NCBI GenBank assembly: GCA_000320545.1
Contig: ADNK01003164.1
Coordinates: 1-25,000 of the forward strand
Source of the DNA: Bigelowiella natans CCMP2755
Lineage: Eukaryota; Cercozoa; Chlorarachniophyceae
Reading direction: 5' to 3'
DNA length: 25,000 nt
The position numbers and the translations under genes are program-made. Shown piece after piece: positions 22,363 through 25,000 of the stretch. Under the pieces are notes generated by a model. The model did no database searches. It was not told the DNA's origin and saw only the letters and a list, made by a program, of their open reading frames with translations. Each line of letters opens with the position of its first letter. Within the stretch, counting starts at the first letter, position 1.

Positions 22363-23324
22363 TTGCGTGTGTGCGTACAACTTTATATATATCGTGTAGT
22401 GATATGATCATCATCGTCATCATCATCATGGATTGCAATGTAATTCTTCTCTTAAGAATAAATACCTGTTCCCCATTCCAATACTGCGGCGCACAATCGT
22501 ATATGCAATTTGCGACGGAATCAATGATATTTGGATTTGCCTGAGAATGTTATACTACTATCATTTGTTGAACAACAAATCGATAACGCGATATGATAAG
22601 TATTATCATAGTTCTTGCTACGATACATTAGGTATGACGAGGATGATATTACGGTAGTAGTAGTAGTAGTACATACACTATGATGAAACAATGGTACTAC
22701 TCACTCACTCACTCACTCACTCACTAACCTTTCCGCTGGTGAGATCATCTCGATTCGTGCAAGCTCCTGTAGCCTTTCATAAAGCAAGATCAACCGTTTA
22801 TAATTATTACTCTGTTGTTCTGTGACGTGTTGTGTAACATTAATTCCATCTTTACTACTGTAAATAGAGACGGATGGATGATGGGACAGTACTAGCTCGC
22901 AGCTGCTTGCTGCAGCTGTAAGATTGAGAATAATGCTACAGGTAAGATTGGGAATGATGCTGCCACCCCTCTCGCTCCAAGGAGAAGAAGGTACAATGTT
23001 TTGACAAAACAGGACGTAATATCGTCAATTATGACAACATCCTTCATCCTCTTGTCGTTTCCTACATCTCTAGAATTTGTCGTATATTACCTTGGTAGTG
23101 ATATTCAATACGGGGGTGTACGCGCTGCAACTATATTATTGCATAATAGGGTCAATTCAAGCAGCAAATAACAAACAACAAATTAATATTTAGATGTGGT
23201 ATGGAAATACCATTTACCCTTCACACACATTATACCATTCATTCTAGGTAGGCATAGTAGTAGTAGTAGTAGTATTAGTAGTAGATGTTGTAGTAGTAGT
23301 AGTAGTAGTCAGTCTAGATAGGCA

Positions 23325-23360
<36 letters not shown>

Positions 23361-24333
23361 TACGAAGTTGTAAAGGAAGAAATTTCCTTGTAGTTAAGGG
23401 AGGGAAATTAAGGAAAATAATGATCTTCCAGAAACAGCAATAACTAACATAATTATTATTCTTGATCCCAATGAACTTATTACCCATTTACTACTTTATT
23501 GATATACTAAAATATACAAATAATACCCAGCTCCATTGCACGCTCTTACACGGAAGCTATATGGAACCTGGTCGATGACAGGAAGAGGTGTAGGAGGAGG
23601 AGGAGGGCATGTTAATGAATAAAAAGAAGAAGAATAAAGACTTGTTCCATTATTACAGAGAAAGAAGAAAAATGCCAATCGATAATGAATTATCATCACG
23701 GAAATATGATGATATATTACAAAAACAAATGGAGAAATATCTATATTCCACAATTATGAATCAATATCCTGTAGAAAGTAGTACCGCTGGAAGGAGTTTC
23801 TCTGCTCGGGCAGTCATCTCCTTGCCTGGAATTATCATGCAATTGGAGGAGGAGTACTTCTCATTCAATCATGTAAGCAGAAACATGCTTCTATCACCTG
23901 ATCTTCTTAACTATAACATCATATCACCACAATCTTATCCAATGCTTCTTAAACTTCTTCTACTACCTCTTCTTCTTCTACTTCTTCTTCTACAACTGCT
24001 ACTACTGCTACTTGTACTACTACAACTGCTACCACACCTGTGTAGAAATTTGCGAATGGTTTATCTGAGAACAGGAGAGGTAAAAGACGAAGAAGAAGAA
24101 GAAGAAAAAGAAGAAGAAGAAGAAGAAGAAGAAGAAGAAGAAGGAGAAGCAGTACAAAGAGTATTGAGGGGGAGGAGGTGGAGGAGGGGGGGGGGAAGAG
24201 GAAAGGAAAGTGATCAGATGTAATTGTTTGTGTTTGTGATGGGAGGGGATGAAAAGCTTGAATAAGAGCGAGTAAGATAGAGAGGGGTAAGGTGGAGGGG
24301 AGGAGGAGGAGGGAGGTGGGCTGGCCAAACCGA

Positions 24334-24365
<32 letters not shown>

Positions 24366-24615
24366 CCCAATAACATCAATATGATCCTTTGTTCGCTTTT
24401 ACCTGTATACCAATCGTCTCGTTCCGCTTCATAGGTGTTAACCTCACTATCCTCAGGCGCACTCCAAGATATATCTATGCTATAGCTATAAAAATAGGTG
24501 GTATTATCGTTGGGGAGGGGTAGAGAGATAATCATTAGGCACAAAAATGAATCAGAAATATATACACCAGATATTATGATGTGTGTGAGAACATCCTGAC
24601 CAAGATAACTTAATC

Positions 24616-24647
<32 letters not shown>

Positions 24648-24700
24648 TTTATGTTCCTAAGATTGATTTGATGTGACGAGATACTACTACTAGTAATAGT

Positions 24701-24735
<35 letters not shown>

Positions 24736-24896
24736 TGTAGTACATATTATTCTCCCACAACTATCTTCTAACTAACTAAAAAGCTCTAAACAGCAGCAGC
24801 AGTACTACCCTGTCTTTGACTTCATATGAACGTTCTGTGGTGTTTTGGGAGGTACAGAAGTTGATGTAGACATAATCAAAGAGTTGGATTCCATAC
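22041..24896 (-). CDS. Fibronectin type III plus cysteine-rich C-terminus protein, 5'-partial
   Basis: Minus-strand exons 24896-24809, 24485-24403, 23825-23785, 23567-23527, 23124-23091, 22857-22725, 22540-22466 and 22259-22041 (stop). Phases agree at all junctions but one. The first five spell one fibronectin type III domain: VPPKTPQNV, DISWSAPEDSEVNTYEAE, KLLPAVPYSFRVRACNGAG and AYTPVLNITTK. This is an extracellular or adhesion-type beta sandwich. The last two exons carry about 97 residues with 16 cysteines (ANCIYDCAPQ, VSCTQNC, DCSRC, CIFRKCPVQC, CVNCYTKKC), implying a secreted disulfide-rich module I do not recognise. The 44-codon exon between them has heptad-like LLYERLQELARI. The junction 23091/22857 is not phase-compatible (phase 0 into a site needing two bases), so a small exon or another acceptor is missing there. 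A 27-base exon near 24025-24051 is possible. The start lies beyond the right edge. Confidence 0.62.
22332..22359. repeat. (GT)n microsatellite
   Basis: Perfect GT run in the intron between the two cysteine-rich exons. Confidence 0.95.
22699..22724. repeat. (GTGA)n repeat forming a splice donor
   Basis: On the minus strand the intron opens with about six GTGA units. Each unit recreates a consensus-like GTGAGT donor four bases downstream of the previous one. Confidence 0.85.
23243..23360. repeat. Duplicated AGT-repeat block
   Basis: The segment TCTAGGTAGGCATAGTAGTAG at about 23243 recurs with one change as TCTAGATAGGCATAGTAGTAG at about 23312. Each copy is followed by an AGT run, so the block appears to be a tandem duplication inside an intron. 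Confidence 0.75.
24088..24150. repeat. (GAA)n microsatellite
   Basis: GAA/AGA run inside the large intron of the fibronectin-domain gene. It gives a spurious poly-Glu frame on the plus strand. Confidence 0.9.
24617..24648. repeat. (CAT)n microsatellite
   Basis: Perfect ATC/CAT run in the intron between the first two visible fibronectin exons. Confidence 0.95.
24702..24735. repeat. (AGT)n microsatellite
   Basis: AGT run in the same intron as the preceding CAT repeat. Confidence 0.95.
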
Positions 24897-25000
24897 CTAA
24901 GAAGGAAGAAGTAGTAGTAGCAGCAGCAGCAGTAGCACGGAAAGGAGGAAGAGGACAAGCAGGAGAAGCAAGATGAGAATAAAAAGTGTGAATAAAATGT

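Noticed and set aside
23609-24223. 204-residue plus-strand open frame ending in poly-Glu
   Set aside because: It runs antisense across introns and a fibronectin exon. Its Leu and Glu runs are GAA/CTT repeats, and the minus strand gives motif-supported exons instead.
1-25000. CRISPR array, bacterial operon, tRNA or rRNA genes
   Set aside because: No spaced direct repeats, no cloverleaf I could fold by eye and no rRNA-like stretch. Intron structure is eukaryotic.

Overview
The window looks like nuclear DNA of a microbial eukaryote, probably a unicellular alga or related protist. Reading frames are interrupted by short GT-AG introns (about 55 to 580 bp). The non-coding DNA is packed with di- and trinucleotide microsatellites. 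The protein families are eukaryotic: a ubiquitin protease, an augmin subunit, an ELO elongase and a front-of-membrane desaturase. I cannot name the species. All gene models below were built by hand by matching reading frame, splice phase and family motifs; no transcript or database was consulted.

Layout, left to right. 1-2993: microsatellite-rich DNA with no gene I can support. 2994-9606 (minus): a 13-exon ubiquitin carboxyl-terminal hydrolase (USP) of about 1037 residues, with all catalytic boxes recovered across exons and several low-complexity insertions. 9620-11752 (plus): a 9-exon HAUS1/augmin subunit 1 gene, head-to-head with the USP gene. 11753-13788: an intergenic block of different base texture (rich in TG/CA and short palindromes, few microsatellites). 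13789-17002 (plus): the highlight, a 4-exon gene for a membrane protein of about 1003 residues. It joins a fatty-acid elongase (ELO), a DesA-like desaturase domain that has lost its histidine boxes, and an intact delta-9 acyl-CoA desaturase. 17003-18318: a second block of the TG/CA-rich texture, part of which is a diverged inverted copy of the first. 18319-19785 (minus): a two-exon type II membrane glycosyltransferase. 19786-22040: a third block of the same texture. 22041 to beyond the right edge (minus): the 3' part of a gene coding for a fibronectin type III domain followed by a cysteine-rich C-terminus.

The genes do not form one pathway. The only functional coupling visible is inside the elongase-desaturase fusion, where chain extension and delta-9 desaturation of acyl-CoA would be carried on one ER-membrane polypeptide. 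The degenerate middle desaturase most likely serves as a structural linker or scaffold.
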